From contig CP102272.1 of the NCBI GenBank assembly GCA_025149125.1, forward strand, positions 868,001 through 932,000: 64,000 nt of DNA, read 5' to 3'. Shown here piece by piece: positions 48,650 through 58,007 of this stretch. This stretch comes from [Clostridium] asparagiforme DSM 15981. Its GTDB lineage: Bacteria; Bacillota; Clostridia; Lachnospirales; Lachnospiraceae. A program made the translations under genes and the position numbers. The notes beneath the pieces are model-generated. The model was not told the origin of the DNA. It was given only the letters and a program-made list of their open reading frames with translations, and did not search any database. Numbering within the stretch: the first letter of the stretch is position 1; every line of letters begins with the position of its first letter.

Positions 48650-49351
48650 ATGGGATTGTTTTCGAAAAAAGCGTGCGGGATTTGTGGGAGAGAAGAGCGG
48701 ATGCCGACTACATTTTACAATGAGGACGGCGGGAAGACTGCGATTTGCAGCGAGTGCTGCAAGGAGCTGCAGCTGGACGGGATCGCTAGGTACTGCCGGT
48801 GGGATGGGAGAGTCCCGTACTATGATACGGAACTGGTGCCGTTTCTAAAGCGGCGGGAAGCGCTGTTGGAGGGATTGGACCAGGTGACGGCTGTGGATGT
48901 GGGAAATGTGAGGATTTTCGAGCGGGGCCTGGCCTTTCCGGGGTTGGAGGGCGTTGTGGTTTCTCTGGACGAGATTTATCTGATCACATATTTCCAGGTA
49001 GATGTGGGGATGATGTCGGAAACGCTGGAGGTTGTATTTTTTACCAGAAATCCCCAGTTCCCGGTGCTCTTCGAGTTCATTTCCCTGAAAGCGCATCCGT
49101 TGAGCTTTAACAAAAAGGCGAAGGAGGGCCGCAGCATGATGGAATCCCTGTATGGAGACATGTTAGGGGACGGTCTGATGTACCCGATGGTGGAATACGG
49201 ACAGCTGAAAAAACAGATGAAGGCCGATTACAAGGAGGGGAAATCGCCGGAGCTCAAGGCGCTGTTGTCACAGCTGGACGAAATCCGGGCCGGATGGGGA
49301 AAATATAAGCTGGATAAGATCGCAGAGCTGATGGGAATGAAGACGCGGTAA
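48650..49351 (+). CDS. Zinc-ribbon protein of unknown function (233 aa)
   Basis: The N-terminus has CGICGREE and CSECCKEL, two CxxC pairs of a zinc ribbon (residues 9-44). The rest is a soluble alpha/beta domain of about 170 residues (GVVVSLDEIYLITYFQVDVG, FFTRNPQFPVLFEFISLKAH) resembling a PH-like fold. Start after GAAGAGGAG. Function unknown; its own terminator follows. Confidence 0.78.
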   Translation: MGLFSKKACGICGREERMPTTFYNEDGGKTAICSECCKELQLDGIARYCRWDGRVPYYDTELVPFLKRREALLEGLDQVTAVDVGNVRIFERGLAFPGLEGVVVSLDEIYLITYFQVDVGMMSETLEVVFFTRNPQFPVLFEFISLKAHPLSFNKKAKEGRSMMESLYGDMLGDGLMYPMVEYGQLKKQMKADYKEGKSPELKALLSQLDEIRAGWGKYKLDKIAELMGMKTR

Positions 49352-49386
49352 ATCGCGGGGGCAGAATGGGAGGCCGAGGTATAACC

Positions 49387-49429
49387 GGTGGCCGGAGGAG
49401 CATTTGTTTGCTTCTCCGGCCGCCTTTTT
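49387..49429 (+). terminator. Terminator
   Basis: GGTGGCCGGAG / CTCCGGCCGCC with one G-U pair, then five T. Confidence 0.85.
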
Positions 49430-49565
49430 CGCGCTACGGGACGCTGCCGCGGGCAGGGCCCCGGCGGAATCAGGAATTTTAAAAATAGTTTCAAAAAAGT
49501 AAAACCAAAGGCGATTGGAAGGGGACCTATATAGTAGAAACAAATTAAACAGAAGATGAGAGAGG

Positions 49566-50657
49566 ATGGGGAATCAGATGAGAGAACTGGGTCTGAGAAT
49601 TGACAGAGTGTGCAGCCTTCTGTCGCCAAATAAAATTGCGGAGCGGCTGGGCCGTTCGGTTTCGCAGATTTCCGCAAGGCGGATGGAACCCCGGCTTAAA
49701 AACCTGCTGCGGCTGCTGTTGGTACTGTGCGAGGTTTCCCTGGTACTGAACATGGCCTCTTGTGGGGATTCCGTTTACAGCGGATTTGAGCTGATCCGGC
49801 GGACTGTGATGTTTGAGATCAAGCGGGAATACGAGTGGGGAGCGGTGGCGCTGACCGTTATCTCGGCGATGTCCCTGGCAGGGCTGGCGGTTCTGGCGGC
49901 CGGAAAAGCGCCGTTTCGCACGCTTTGCGTCATAACCGCCCTGGACATGCTGTTGGCAGTGGGCGCAGTGGGATTTTATAAAATAAATGCTCTGTTTTAC
50001 CCACCTTCGGCAATGGGAATCGTGCACCCAAGGTATGGCGCCTATGTGACTGCGGCGCTGTACATAGCCGCCTTTGCCGCCGCCCTGTACGGCCGGGCCT
50101 GTGAGTCGTCGCGGGGAATCGGAACGGCGTTTCGGGACTACAGCCACCGGCAGGGGCCGTCTGCGGCGGAAGCGCCGTATGTTCTGGGGCAGGCCGTTCT
50201 CATGCTGCTCATGCTGTGCCGCGTGCGGTCTGGTTGGATGGAAACGCGGATTATGCTGCTGGTGCTGCTTGCAATGGAGGCGGCGCTGCTGCTTTTGACC
50301 CTGTGCCGTTCCCGATACGCCGGTCCGGCGGCGGCAGCAGAGGTAATGGGCTTTTTCTATATGGGCTATGCGACGGCGGCAAACGGCCGGAAATTGGGCG
50401 TGCTGTTTTTGATCGCATTTCTGGCGGTTTTTGCGATAGCGGTCCGGGAGCTGTTTTTCTTAAACCGAAGGACGGAAAAAGTGATGGCGGAAATGGGGAG
50501 AAGGAGAGCGGAGGCGGCCGCCGGATCGCGGCAGGCGCCGCCTGCGTTCCGCGCTCACGCCCCCGCGGGGAGCCGTTTCTGTACCGGGTGCGGCGTCAGG
50601 CTGGACGGCGATTCCCTGTTCTGTCCGAACTGTGGGAAGAAACGCAGCCCCCTCTGA
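49566..50657 (+). CDS. Polytopic membrane protein with C-terminal zinc ribbon
   Basis: A 363-residue protein; an ATG 12 nt downstream is an alternative start. About eight membrane helices between residues 45 and 305. The C-terminus ends in FCTGCGVRLDGDSLFCPNCG, a zinc ribbon of the zinc_ribbon_2 type. The N-terminal 40 residues contain SPNKIAERLGRSVSQISARR, resembling a short helix-turn-helix. Function unknown. Confidence 0.78.
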   Translation: MGNQMRELGLRIDRVCSLLSPNKIAERLGRSVSQISARRMEPRLKNLLRLLLVLCEVSLVLNMASCGDSVYSGFELIRRTVMFEIKREYEWGAVALTVISAMSLAGLAVLAAGKAPFRTLCVITALDMLLAVGAVGFYKINALFYPPSAMGIVHPRYGAYVTAALYIAAFAAALYGRACESSRGIGTAFRDYSHRQGPSAAEAPYVLGQAVLMLLMLCRVRSGWMETRIMLLVLLAMEAALLLLTLCRSRYAGPAAAAEVMGFFYMGYATAANGRKLGVLFLIAFLAVFAIAVRELFFLNRRTEKVMAEMGRRRAEAAAGSRQAPPAFRAHAPAGSRFCTGCGVRLDGDSLFCPNCGKKRSPL

Positions 50658-50758
50658 GGAAAGCAGGAACCGGCTGGACAAACCCGGCAATATTTGCTAT
50701 AGTTTAAAAAGACAAAAAAGAGCCGGTTTTCCGGCCCCAAGCAGAAGGAGAATCGCAT

Positions 50759-51277
50759 ATGAGCAACCCGATTGTTACAATTACAATGGAAAATGGAGAC
50801 GTGATGAAGGCAGAACTCTACCCGGAGATCGCGCCCAACACGGTAAACAACTTTATCAGCCTGGTCAATAAAGGATTCTACAACGGCCTGATCTTCCACC
50901 GCGTGATCCGCGGTTTTATGATCCAGGGCGGCTGCCCCGACGGTAACGGCATGGGCGGCCCCGGCTACGGAATCAAGGGTGAGTTCAGCCAGAACGGCAT
51001 TAAGAACGACCTGAAGCACACCCCGGGCGTGCTGTCCATGGCCCGTTCCATGATGCCCAACTCCGCAGGTTCCCAGTTCTTCATCATGCACAAGAACTCC
51101 CCCCATCTGGACGGCGCTTACGCCGCATTCGGCAAGGTGACCGAGGGCCTGGACGTGGTGGACAAGATCGCCTGCGTGCAGACGGACTACAGCGACCGCC
51201 CCATGACACCCCAGAAGATCAGCTCCATCACCGTGGAGACCTTCGGCGTGGACTATCCGGAGCCGGAGAAGTGCTGA
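50759..51277 (+). CDS. Cyclophilin-type peptidyl-prolyl isomerase
   Basis: A 172-residue cytosolic cyclophilin. FHRVIRGFMIQGGCPDGNGM carries the catalytic Arg and Phe/Gln set, GVLSMARSMMPNSAGSQFFI and HLDGAYAAFGKV complete the active site. It speeds proline isomerisation in protein folding. Start after AGAAGGAGAAT. Confidence 0.95.
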   Translation: MSNPIVTITMENGDVMKAELYPEIAPNTVNNFISLVNKGFYNGLIFHRVIRGFMIQGGCPDGNGMGGPGYGIKGEFSQNGIKNDLKHTPGVLSMARSMMPNSAGSQFFIMHKNSPHLDGAYAAFGKVTEGLDVVDKIACVQTDYSDRPMTPQKISSITVETFGVDYPEPEKC

Positions 51278-51284
51278 TTGACCT

Positions 51285-52085
51285 ATGGTAAAGGAGATGG
51301 AGATCTGTGCGGACGGTTTGCGCCGCACAATCGTCATATCGGATGAACCGGAGGCCCTGCTGGCGGCGAAAGCCGACGGCAGGGCCATTATTGGCGTGGA
51401 GCAGAAAGCGGGCGGGGCGCCCCTGCCTGCGGCCCGGTATATTGTTCCCGGCTGGGAGTTCGTCACCGAGGAGCTGGCCGATTTGGTGCTGCGGCGGCAT
51501 CTGGGCCTTCCCTGGACCATCGGCGTGACGGAGCGCCTTCTGATCCGGGAGCTGACCATGGGGGACAGAGAGGCCATTCCCGTTTCGGAGCTGAAGGCCG
51601 GGGAAGCCATGTTCGGGGACGCGGAAATGCTGCGGGCCTACATCGGGGGTCAGTACGGATTTTACGAGTACGGTACCTGGGCCGTCCTGGAACGGGACGG
51701 CGGCCGCCTGGCCGGTCTGGCCGGGGTGAGCCAGCCGCGCCTGCCGGAGGCGCTGGAACAGCGCCTGAACGCACACATCGCAGGATGCTGCCCCGGCCAG
51801 GCGTTTCTGGAGCTGGGTTATCACATTTTCCGGCCATACCGGCGCAGGGGCTACGCTTTGGAAGCCTGCCGGGAGATTCTGGACTACGCCCGCCAGGTGC
51901 TGTCCTGCCGCGCCTGCGCCATGATCGCAAATGAAAACAAGGCCTCCCGCCGTCTGGCGGAACGCCTTGGTATGAGGCCGCTGTCCCCGGGCGGCGAATT
52001 TATGGAAACAGATAGCGGATCATCTGAACCGCTGCTTCTTTACGCGGAGAACCGTCAATCACCGCCAGATACGGCGGATCCATGA
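51285..52085 (+). CDS. GNAT-family acetyltransferase
   Basis: A 266-residue protein. The C-terminal half is a GNAT fold: LELGYHIFRPYRRRGYALEA is the acetyl-CoA loop (RRRGYA), and MIANENKASRRLAERLGMRP the last strand and helix. The N-terminal 95 residues form an additional domain of unknown role. It starts 7 bp after the cyclophilin stop and its 3' end overlaps the convergent gene by 86 bp. Substrate unknown. Confidence 0.82.
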   Translation: MVKEMEICADGLRRTIVISDEPEALLAAKADGRAIIGVEQKAGGAPLPAARYIVPGWEFVTEELADLVLRRHLGLPWTIGVTERLLIRELTMGDREAIPVSELKAGEAMFGDAEMLRAYIGGQYGFYEYGTWAVLERDGGRLAGLAGVSQPRLPEALEQRLNAHIAGCCPGQAFLELGYHIFRPYRRRGYALEACREILDYARQVLSCRACAMIANENKASRRLAERLGMRPLSPGGEFMETDSGSSEPLLLYAENRQSPPDTADP

Positions 52086-52668
52086 CGATTCCGGTGATCT
52101 CATAGAAGCGGGTGCCCTCCAGGGAGACGGCGGCGGGGATCATCTGACCTTCGGAACCGGCGGCGCTGTACACTTCGCCTGCCAGCGCGTCGTATAAGTC
52201 GGCCGGGAGCAGCCCGCTTAAGTCCGCGAAGGCGTCGACCCCGGCATAGTGGTCGATGGAATCCCGGTCCGCGATGACCACGTCCAGGCCCTTGCTGGCC
52301 ACCAAAGCGCTGATTTTCGCCATGGTGGCGTAGCCGAACTCCGTGACATTGTCGCCGTAGGTGGCCATCAGGCCGGTGTTGATCTCGATGATATCCTTTT
52401 TGCCGCAGTCCAGGACCTGGCGCAGGTCCGCCTCCAGCGGGTCCATACTGCTGGTGTCCCCGGAGCGGTCGTTGATCACGGCGATGGACAGTCGGGTGGT
52501 AAAGCTCTGGCGGTAAAGGGCGTTGCCGATCACGCTGATCAGGCAGATCACCACCGCCAGAGCGGCCAGATGAAACTTATAATATTCCCAGATGTACCAG
52601 ATTTTGTCCCTGGCGCTCATCTGTTTTAATTTCTCTTTTTCTATAGAAGCTTTCTCTTTCCAAGACAT
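52000..52668 (-). CDS. Membrane-anchored protein of unknown function (222 aa)
   Basis: Start chosen at the ATG 7 nt after AGGAG, giving 222 residues; two in-frame ATGs lie upstream. N-terminal amphipathic region, one membrane helix (FHLAALAVVICLISVIGNAL, about residues 33-53), then an extracytoplasmic domain resembling a shortened solute-binding fold (LMATYGDNVTEFGYATMAKI, ALVASKGLDVVIADRDSIDH). It lies upstream of, and divergent from, a YesL-like gene. Confidence 0.78.
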   Translation of the reverse strand: MSWKEKASIEKEKLKQMSARDKIWYIWEYYKFHLAALAVVICLISVIGNALYRQSFTTRLSIAVINDRSGDTSSMDPLEADLRQVLDCGKKDIIEINTGLMATYGDNVTEFGYATMAKISALVASKGLDVVIADRDSIDHYAGVDAFADLSGLLPADLYDALAGEVYSAAGSEGQMIPAAVSLEGTRFYEITGIVMDPPYLAVIDGSPRKEAAVQMIRYLFP

Positions 52669-52770
52669 GGACATTCTCCTCTTTTGATGGTATTTCCCGT
52701 GCATGTCCTATCATATCACAATTTTACCGCAGCGTTCCATAAATTTTTATAAAATGTGGCGGCAATCCCC

Positions 52771-52803
52771 CTGTAGTCCGCCTGTAGTCCGCCCGCAGTC
52801 CGC
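52771..52803. repeat. 11-bp tandem repeat (3 copies)
   Basis: CTGTAGTCCGC, CTGTAGTCCGC, CCGCAGTCCGC in the divergent intergenic space between the membrane-anchored protein and the YesL-like gene. Confidence 0.7.
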
Positions 52804-52963
52804 CGCAGCTCCACAGCGCCGCAGCATGAAGTGGAACTGGTACTTTGCAATTTGCCGGTAGTTTGATATAATTAGAAAAGCGTATTACGGATCATCAGCC
52901 TGGGGCTGGTGGCAAGGTATAAACGATTATTTTAACACTGACTGAGAAAGTAGAGGACATACT

Positions 52964-53707
52964 ATGCTGCAGGGACTATTTAACTACGACAATCCGGTGT
53001 GGAGATTTATCGGCAAGCTGGGCGATCTGATTATTTTAAATGTACTCTGGATCGTCTGCTCCATCCCCATTTTTACCATCGGGGCCTCCACCACAGCCGT
53101 ATATTATGTGACGCTGAAAATGGTCCGGGATGAGGAGGATTCCACGATCAAGTCCTTTTTCCGCTCCTTTAAGAGCAACTTCAAGCAGGCCACGGCCATT
53201 TGGCTGATTCTGCTGGCGGCGGGCGCGGTGCTGGCCTTTGACTTCTGGTTCTTCACCACCGGCCAGATGAATTTGAGCGGCAATGTAAAGACGGTGATGA
53301 TGGCGATTTTCGGCGGCTTTCTGCTGATCCTCTCGTTTATTTTCACCTACGTGTTCCCGCTCCAGGCGCGGTTCTACAACCCGGTGAAGCGGACTCTGTT
53401 CAACGCGTTTTTTATGTCTATCCGCCACTTAATCCAGACCATCGGTATTCTGGCCACGGATGTGCTGATCGCCTTCGGTTCCTATATGGCTCTGTTCTAC
53501 ATGCCCCAGGCCGCGCTTCTTATGATGCTGTTCGGCATGCCGCTTGTGGCCTTTGTGAACTCCTATTTCCTCGCGTCGATTTTCAAGCGCTACATGCCCA
53601 AGGAGGACACGGAGCGGGGTAACGGTATGAGACCGCTGTTCGAGGACGAGGACGAGGAAACCCTGGCCGCGATCCGGAGCCTGAAGGGCGAGGACGCGGA
53701 GAAATAA
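52964..53707 (+). CDS. YesL/DUF624-family membrane protein
   Basis: A 247-residue protein with five to six membrane helices. LILNVLWIVCSIPIFTIGAS, TTAVYYVTLKMVRDEEDSTI and SFFRSFKSNFKQATAIWLIL are the DUF624 signature. In Firmicutes these small proteins usually accompany sugar ABC transporters and YesMN systems. Here such genes lie 5 kb downstream, not adjacent. Function unknown. Confidence 0.88.
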   Translation: MLQGLFNYDNPVWRFIGKLGDLIILNVLWIVCSIPIFTIGASTTAVYYVTLKMVRDEEDSTIKSFFRSFKSNFKQATAIWLILLAAGAVLAFDFWFFTTGQMNLSGNVKTVMMAIFGGFLLILSFIFTYVFPLQARFYNPVKRTLFNAFFMSIRHLIQTIGILATDVLIAFGSYMALFYMPQAALLMMLFGMPLVAFVNSYFLASIFKRYMPKEDTERGNGMRPLFEDEDEETLAAIRSLKGEDAEK

Positions 53708-54052
53708 CGCGGAATGAGAAATCAGATATCCCCTGCGGTGATTTGCCGCAGGGGCGCTTTTTTTGAAAGGGCGGTAGGGCGGTCTGCGGCCCGGAATTTG
53801 GGCAAACCGGCGGGCGCGGCCGTTAGTTTCCTGCTAAAATCCCCGGTAACTTGAATTTTCCACTTGCTATTTCTGCGAAAGTAATGTATACAATATAATG
53901 TATAATAAAAACAGGAATACATACAAAATACAATTTCCAGATTGTTCCGGTTCCGCCCAGGGCGGACCGGGACGGTTTCAACATTTTTGTCCGCGGCGGC
54001 CAGATATACAAACCGCAGCGGTATTACAAACAGAGAAGGGAATGTGAACGGA
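53708..54052. promoter_or_regulatory. Intergenic region: terminator and ispE promoter region
   Basis: A terminator (CCCCTGCGG/CCGCAGGGG, T run ending 53764), then an AT-rich stretch with clustered -10-like boxes (TATACA 53887, TATAAT 53894 and 53901). TTGCTA lies 17 nt before the first. Transcription start cannot be fixed. Confidence 0.6.
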
Positions 54053-54946
54053 ATGATTACACATTTGCGGCTGAAGGCCTACGGGAAGATCAACCTGGGG
54101 CTGGATGTGCTGGGGCGGCGCGAGGACGGCTATCACGAGGTGCGCATGATCATGCAGACGGTGCGCCTCCACGACAGCATCGACCTGTACCGCACAAGGG
54201 AACCGGGCATCCGCTTGGAGACCAATCTGTACTACCTGCCGACCAATGAGCAGAATCTGGCATACCGGGCCGCCAAGCTGCTGATGGACGAGTTTGGCAT
54301 CCGGGAGGGAGTTTCCATGCACTTGCGCAAGTTTATCCCCGTGTCCGCGGGGATGGCGGGGGGCAGCACGGATGCCGCTTCCGTGCTGTTCGGCGTGAAC
54401 AAAATGTTCGGCTTAGGGCTGGGCGTCAGGGCGCTGATGGAGCGGGGCGTGACGCTGGGAGCGGATATCCCCTACTGCCTGATGCGGGGGACGGCCCTCT
54501 CCGAGGGGATCGGCGAGAAGCTGACGGCGCTTCCGCCCGTTCCGCAGTGCCAGGTGCTGATCGCCAAGCCGGGGATCAGCGTGTCTACCAAGGTGGTCTA
54601 CGAGGCATTGGACGCCATGGATTTAAAGCCGGAGCAGCACCCGGATATCGACGGCATGATCCGCGCGATCCGGGAAAAGGACCTCCACCGCGTGGCGGGG
54701 AAATTCGGCAACGTGCTGGAGCTGGTCACGGCCGGGAGATACCCGGTGATCGGCCAGATTGAGCAGGCCATGCTGGAGTGCGGGGCGGAAAACGCCATGA
54801 TGAGCGGCAGCGGCCCCACCGTGTTCGGGCTGTTTACCAATCCGCGGGCGGCTGAGGCGGCCTATGAGGCGCTGCGCTTCGGGAAGTACGCCAAGCTGGC
54901 GAAACAGGTTTATCTGACCGGATTTTACAACGTGAAACGAGATTAA
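54053..54946 (+). CDS. ispE: 4-diphosphocytidyl-2-C-methyl-D-erythritol kinase
   Basis: A 297-residue GHMP kinase; a GTG three codons upstream is an alternative start. AYGKINLGLDVLGRREDGYH (residues about 8-27) and the ATP loop PVSAGMAGGSTDAASVLFGV are diagnostic of IspE, with MMSGSGPTVFGLF near the C-terminus. It phosphorylates CDP-methylerythritol in the non-mevalonate isoprenoid pathway, so the organism makes isoprenoids by MEP. A GntR regulator follows. Confidence 0.95.
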   Translation: MITHLRLKAYGKINLGLDVLGRREDGYHEVRMIMQTVRLHDSIDLYRTREPGIRLETNLYYLPTNEQNLAYRAAKLLMDEFGIREGVSMHLRKFIPVSAGMAGGSTDAASVLFGVNKMFGLGLGVRALMERGVTLGADIPYCLMRGTALSEGIGEKLTALPPVPQCQVLIAKPGISVSTKVVYEALDAMDLKPEQHPDIDGMIRAIREKDLHRVAGKFGNVLELVTAGRYPVIGQIEQAMLECGAENAMMSGSGPTVFGLFTNPRAAEAAYEALRFGKYAKLAKQVYLTGFYNVKRD

Positions 54947-54964
54947 TTACAGGAGGCCAAGGTG

Positions 54965-55666
54965 ATGGAGAACAATTTTAAAGTGAATATGAACGAATAT
55001 CTTCCGCTGCGCGACGTGGTGTTCAACACCCTGCGCCAGGCGATCTTAAAGGGCGAGCTGGCCCCCGGGGAGCGGCTGATGGAGATTCAGCTGGCTGAGA
55101 AGCTGGGAGTGAGCCGCACGCCCATCCGTGAGGCCATCCGCAAGCTGGAGCTGGAGGGACTGGTGCTGATGATTCCCCGCAAGGGCGCGGAGGTTGCCAA
55201 GATTTCGGAGAAGAGCCTGCGGGACGTGCTGGAGGTACGGCGCTCCCTGGAGGAGCTGGCCATCGAGCTGGCCTGCCAGCGCATGACCGAGGAGGAGCTG
55301 GCCCAGCTGGAACAGGCCCAGGCGGCCTTCAGCAGCGCCATTTCCCGGGGCGTGGCTATGCCCATTGCGGAGACGGACGAGCACTACCACGACATTATCT
55401 ATCAGGGAACCTACAACGACAAGCTGGTGCAGATGCTTAACAACCTGCGGGAGCAGATGTACCGCTACCGTTTGGAATATATCAAGGACGAGGATAAACG
55501 CCAGGTGCTTTTAGTGGAGCATGAGCACATCCTGGCGGCCCTTAAGGGGCGGAACATCGCGGAGGCCAAGACCGCCATGCGCGAGCACATCGACAACCAG
55601 GAAATCACAGTGTCGCGGAACATTAAGGAGAAGGAACAGGAGAAGCCGGTGCGGGGGAGAAAATGA
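54965..55666 (+). CDS. GntR-family regulator (FCD domain)
   Basis: A 233-residue regulator; ATG 8 nt after AGGAGG preferred over the overlapping GTG. Residues 12-75 form the GntR winged helix (LRQAILKGELAPGERLMEIQ, LAEKLGVSRTPIREAIRKLE). Residues 85-220 form an FCD helical ligand domain with metal-binding histidines (DEHYHDIIY, EHEHILAAL, MREHIDNQ). The ispE-gntR pairing recurs in Clostridia. Effector unknown. Confidence 0.9.
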   Translation: MENNFKVNMNEYLPLRDVVFNTLRQAILKGELAPGERLMEIQLAEKLGVSRTPIREAIRKLELEGLVLMIPRKGAEVAKISEKSLRDVLEVRRSLEELAIELACQRMTEEELAQLEQAQAAFSSAISRGVAMPIAETDEHYHDIIYQGTYNDKLVQMLNNLREQMYRYRLEYIKDEDKRQVLLVEHEHILAALKGRNIAEAKTAMREHIDNQEITVSRNIKEKEQEKPVRGRK

Positions 55667-55869
55667 TGGAGGAGAAAAATTTTAAGGAGCGCTATCTTGC
55701 GGGGGAGATCCCCTTTGAGGAGATCGACCGCTATATCAGTATCTGGAACAACAGCGACGATCCCAGGACGCTGGCCCAGTATCTGGGCTTGAACGCCAAG
55801 GAGGAGGACGTCTGGATCGACGTCAGCGACGAGGCGTTGGAGGAACTGTTGGAGAGCCAGAGGAAATAA
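55663..55869 (+). CDS. Small conserved protein (68 aa)
   Basis: Overlaps the GntR gene by ATGA and has GGAGG just upstream. Sixty-eight acidic residues, KNFKERYLAGEIPFEEIDRY, ISIWNNSDDPRTLAQYLGLN, with no recognised domain. Its coupling suggests a partner of the GntR protein. Confidence 0.75.
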   Translation: MMEEKNFKERYLAGEIPFEEIDRYISIWNNSDDPRTLAQYLGLNAKEEDVWIDVSDEALEELLESQRK

Positions 55870-55988
55870 TCGAGGTGATGAGCCGCAGTCAGCGGCGCAT
55901 TACAATCAAAAGGCAGGCCGCCGGGAAGCGTATTCCCGGCGGCCTGTGTTTGTGGTTTGTGCGGAGCGGAGCGTTTGCCGGCTCTGCG

Positions 55989-56657
55989 TTATTGATCCCC
56001 TGCCTGCCTCCCAAGCCCCAAAAGCTCGGCCAACCGGAAGCGGACCTGCACCCTGGGTTTACCGGAGCTATGGTCCGTCCGCTCCTTTTCCGGCAGAAGG
56101 GCTTCGTAGTCTTCGTCCGGGATCAGGGACTTGAGGGTTTCCTTGGAGCGCTCCGGGACAACCGCGTTCATGGAGTCCGTGTAGCACAGCGGCGGATAGA
56201 GCACGCACCACCAGTTGTGTCCCCGGCCGCTGCCGATGGTGATCCGGGCCGCATCGTATGTACCGCAGGGAAACACCATGTCCCCGTAAGCCTTGGTGGG
56301 AAAATAGTCCCGGGCCAGCTCCAGCTTCACCGGGTAATCCTTTCCCTGGGACAGGATATAAGTCCGGGCCATTTCCTCGATTCCGTCCTTGTGTTCCATC
56401 AGCCATCCGGCCGTCTTTTCCTTGGTGGCGTTTCCGCCCAGGTTTTCATTGACATAGTTGATCACCAGCCCTTTTACCTCCATTTTTAGCTGCTGGTCCT
56501 CGTCGCTGTCGCTGTTGGCCAGGATGTGGAACCGCAGGATTTCCGGGGCGATGCGGGCCGCGAGGGCTTCATTTCCCTGCTGTCTGGCGGACATTGCGAT
56601 GAGAAACGCGGTAAAAAAGCAAAGTGCGCAGACGCACAGGCTGACTTTATATTTCAT
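55989..56657 (-). CDS. spoIIR: Stage II sporulation protein R
   Basis: A 222-residue secreted protein; start at the ATG 7 nt after GGGAGGA. N-terminal signal/anchor (SLCVCALCFFTAFLIAMSAR). FHILANSDSDEDQQLKMEVK and GSGRGHNWWCVLYPPLCYTD are hallmarks of SpoIIR. Made in the forespore under sigma-F, it crosses the membrane to trigger SpoIIGA processing of pro-sigma-E. Strong evidence that the organism forms spores. Confidence 0.95.
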   Translation of the reverse strand: MKYKVSLCVCALCFFTAFLIAMSARQQGNEALAARIAPEILRFHILANSDSDEDQQLKMEVKGLVINYVNENLGGNATKEKTAGWLMEHKDGIEEMARTYILSQGKDYPVKLELARDYFPTKAYGDMVFPCGTYDAARITIGSGRGHNWWCVLYPPLCYTDSMNAVVPERSKETLKSLIPDEDYEALLPEKERTDHSSGKPRVQVRFRLAELLGLGRQAGDQ

Positions 56658-56778
56658 AACAATTTTCCTCCCATTATTTTCCATATATTCTCTGGCAGGC
56701 AGCGCGCCTGGGGGAAGCTCACCTGTAAATGGTAAGGTTCGCCATCGTTACTGCCCGGTAAAATCAAATTCAATGCTG

Positions 56779-56806
56779 TTGTAATTATTGACACATATGG
56801 TATAAT
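56779..56806 (+). promoter_or_regulatory. Promoter of ddl (extended -10)
   Basis: TTGTAA, 16-nt spacer, TGGTATAAT. The extended -10 compensates the poor -35. Confidence 0.6.
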
Positions 56807-56903
56807 GTAAACACTGCGGAAGAATATATTGTGTCGGAGTGTTTTTCCCAGCCGGATTTACATATTTATATATTGCATAGAAGCGAAGCATGAGGAGAGA
56901 ATC

Positions 56904-57965
56904 ATGGGTAAAATAAGAGTAGTCGTTTTGTTTGGCGGACAGTCGTCGGAGCACGTTGTGTCCTGCATGTCTGCTGCCAATGTCATAGACCGGATCGATC
57001 AGGAGAAATACGAGCTGCTGCTCATCGGCATCACCGAGGAGGGCCGTTGGATCAGGACGGAGTGTGTGGAGGATATCCGCAGCGGAAGCTGGAGGGATGG
57101 AACCGTGAGCGCGGTGATCTCGCCGGACGCCACCGAAAAGTGCGTGATCCTGATGGATGGGGAGTCCGCAGAGCGGGTACCCGTGGACGTGGTGTTTCCC
57201 GTGTTACACGGGCTGTACGGGGAGGACGGAACCGTCCAGGGACTGCTGGAGCTGGCCAAGATCCCCTATGTGGGCTGCGGCGTGCTGGCTTCCGCCGTTT
57301 CCATGGATAAACTGTTCACCAAGATCATTGTGGACAATCTGGGCGTGCGCCAGGCGGAGTACGAGCCGGTGACGCGGGAGCAGCTGGCTCATATGGAGGC
57401 CGTGACGGCGCGGATCGAGGGGCATTTCTCCTACCCGGTGTTCATCAAGCCGTCCAACGCCGGTTCCTCCAGAGGCGTCAGCAAGGCGGAGAACCGGGAG
57501 GAGCTGGAAGCCGGGCTTTTGGAGGCGGCGCGCCACGACCGCAAGATCCTGGTGGAGGAGGCCATTGTCGGCCGGGAAGTGGAGTGCGCGGTGTTCGGCG
57601 GAGGAGCCGAGGCGGTTGTAGCCTCAGGCGTGGGCGAGATCCTGGCCGCTGCGGAATTCTACGATTTTGAAGCCAAGTATTACAACGAGGAGTCCCGCAC
57701 GGTGACGGACCCGGAGCTGCCGGGGGATGCCGCAGAGCGGATCCGCCAGACCGCGGTTTCCGTATTCCAGGCGGTGGACGGCTACGGCCTGGCGCGGGTG
57801 GACTTCTTTGTGACGGGGGACGGGGAAGTGGTGTTTAACGAGATCAACACCCTGCCCGGATTTACGGCCATCAGCATGTACCCCATGCTGTGGGAGGCAA
57901 GAGGCGTGAGCAAGGAAGAACTGGTGGAAAAGCTGATTGCCCACGGTTTAAAGCGTTTCGACTGA
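56904..57965 (+). CDS. ddl: D-alanine--D-alanine ligase
   Basis: A 353-residue ATP-grasp ligase, start at the ATG after GAGGAGAGA. VVLFGGQSSEHVVSCMSAAN near the N-terminus, PVFIKPSNAGSSRGVSKAEN for ATP binding, YGLARVDFFVTGDGEVVFNE and INTLPGFTAISMYPMLWEAR for the metal and D-Ala sites. It makes D-Ala-D-Ala for peptidoglycan. Nothing indicates the D-lactate-specific variant. Confidence 0.95.
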   Translation: MGKIRVVVLFGGQSSEHVVSCMSAANVIDRIDQEKYELLLIGITEEGRWIRTECVEDIRSGSWRDGTVSAVISPDATEKCVILMDGESAERVPVDVVFPVLHGLYGEDGTVQGLLELAKIPYVGCGVLASAVSMDKLFTKIIVDNLGVRQAEYEPVTREQLAHMEAVTARIEGHFSYPVFIKPSNAGSSRGVSKAENREELEAGLLEAARHDRKILVEEAIVGREVECAVFGGGAEAVVASGVGEILAAAEFYDFEAKYYNEESRTVTDPELPGDAAERIRQTAVSVFQAVDGYGLARVDFFVTGDGEVVFNEINTLPGFTAISMYPMLWEARGVSKEELVEKLIAHGLKRFD

Positions 57966-58007
57966 CCGGTCGGGCGCTGAACAGTTGCGAAGGAAGGAAT
58001 TTGAATC

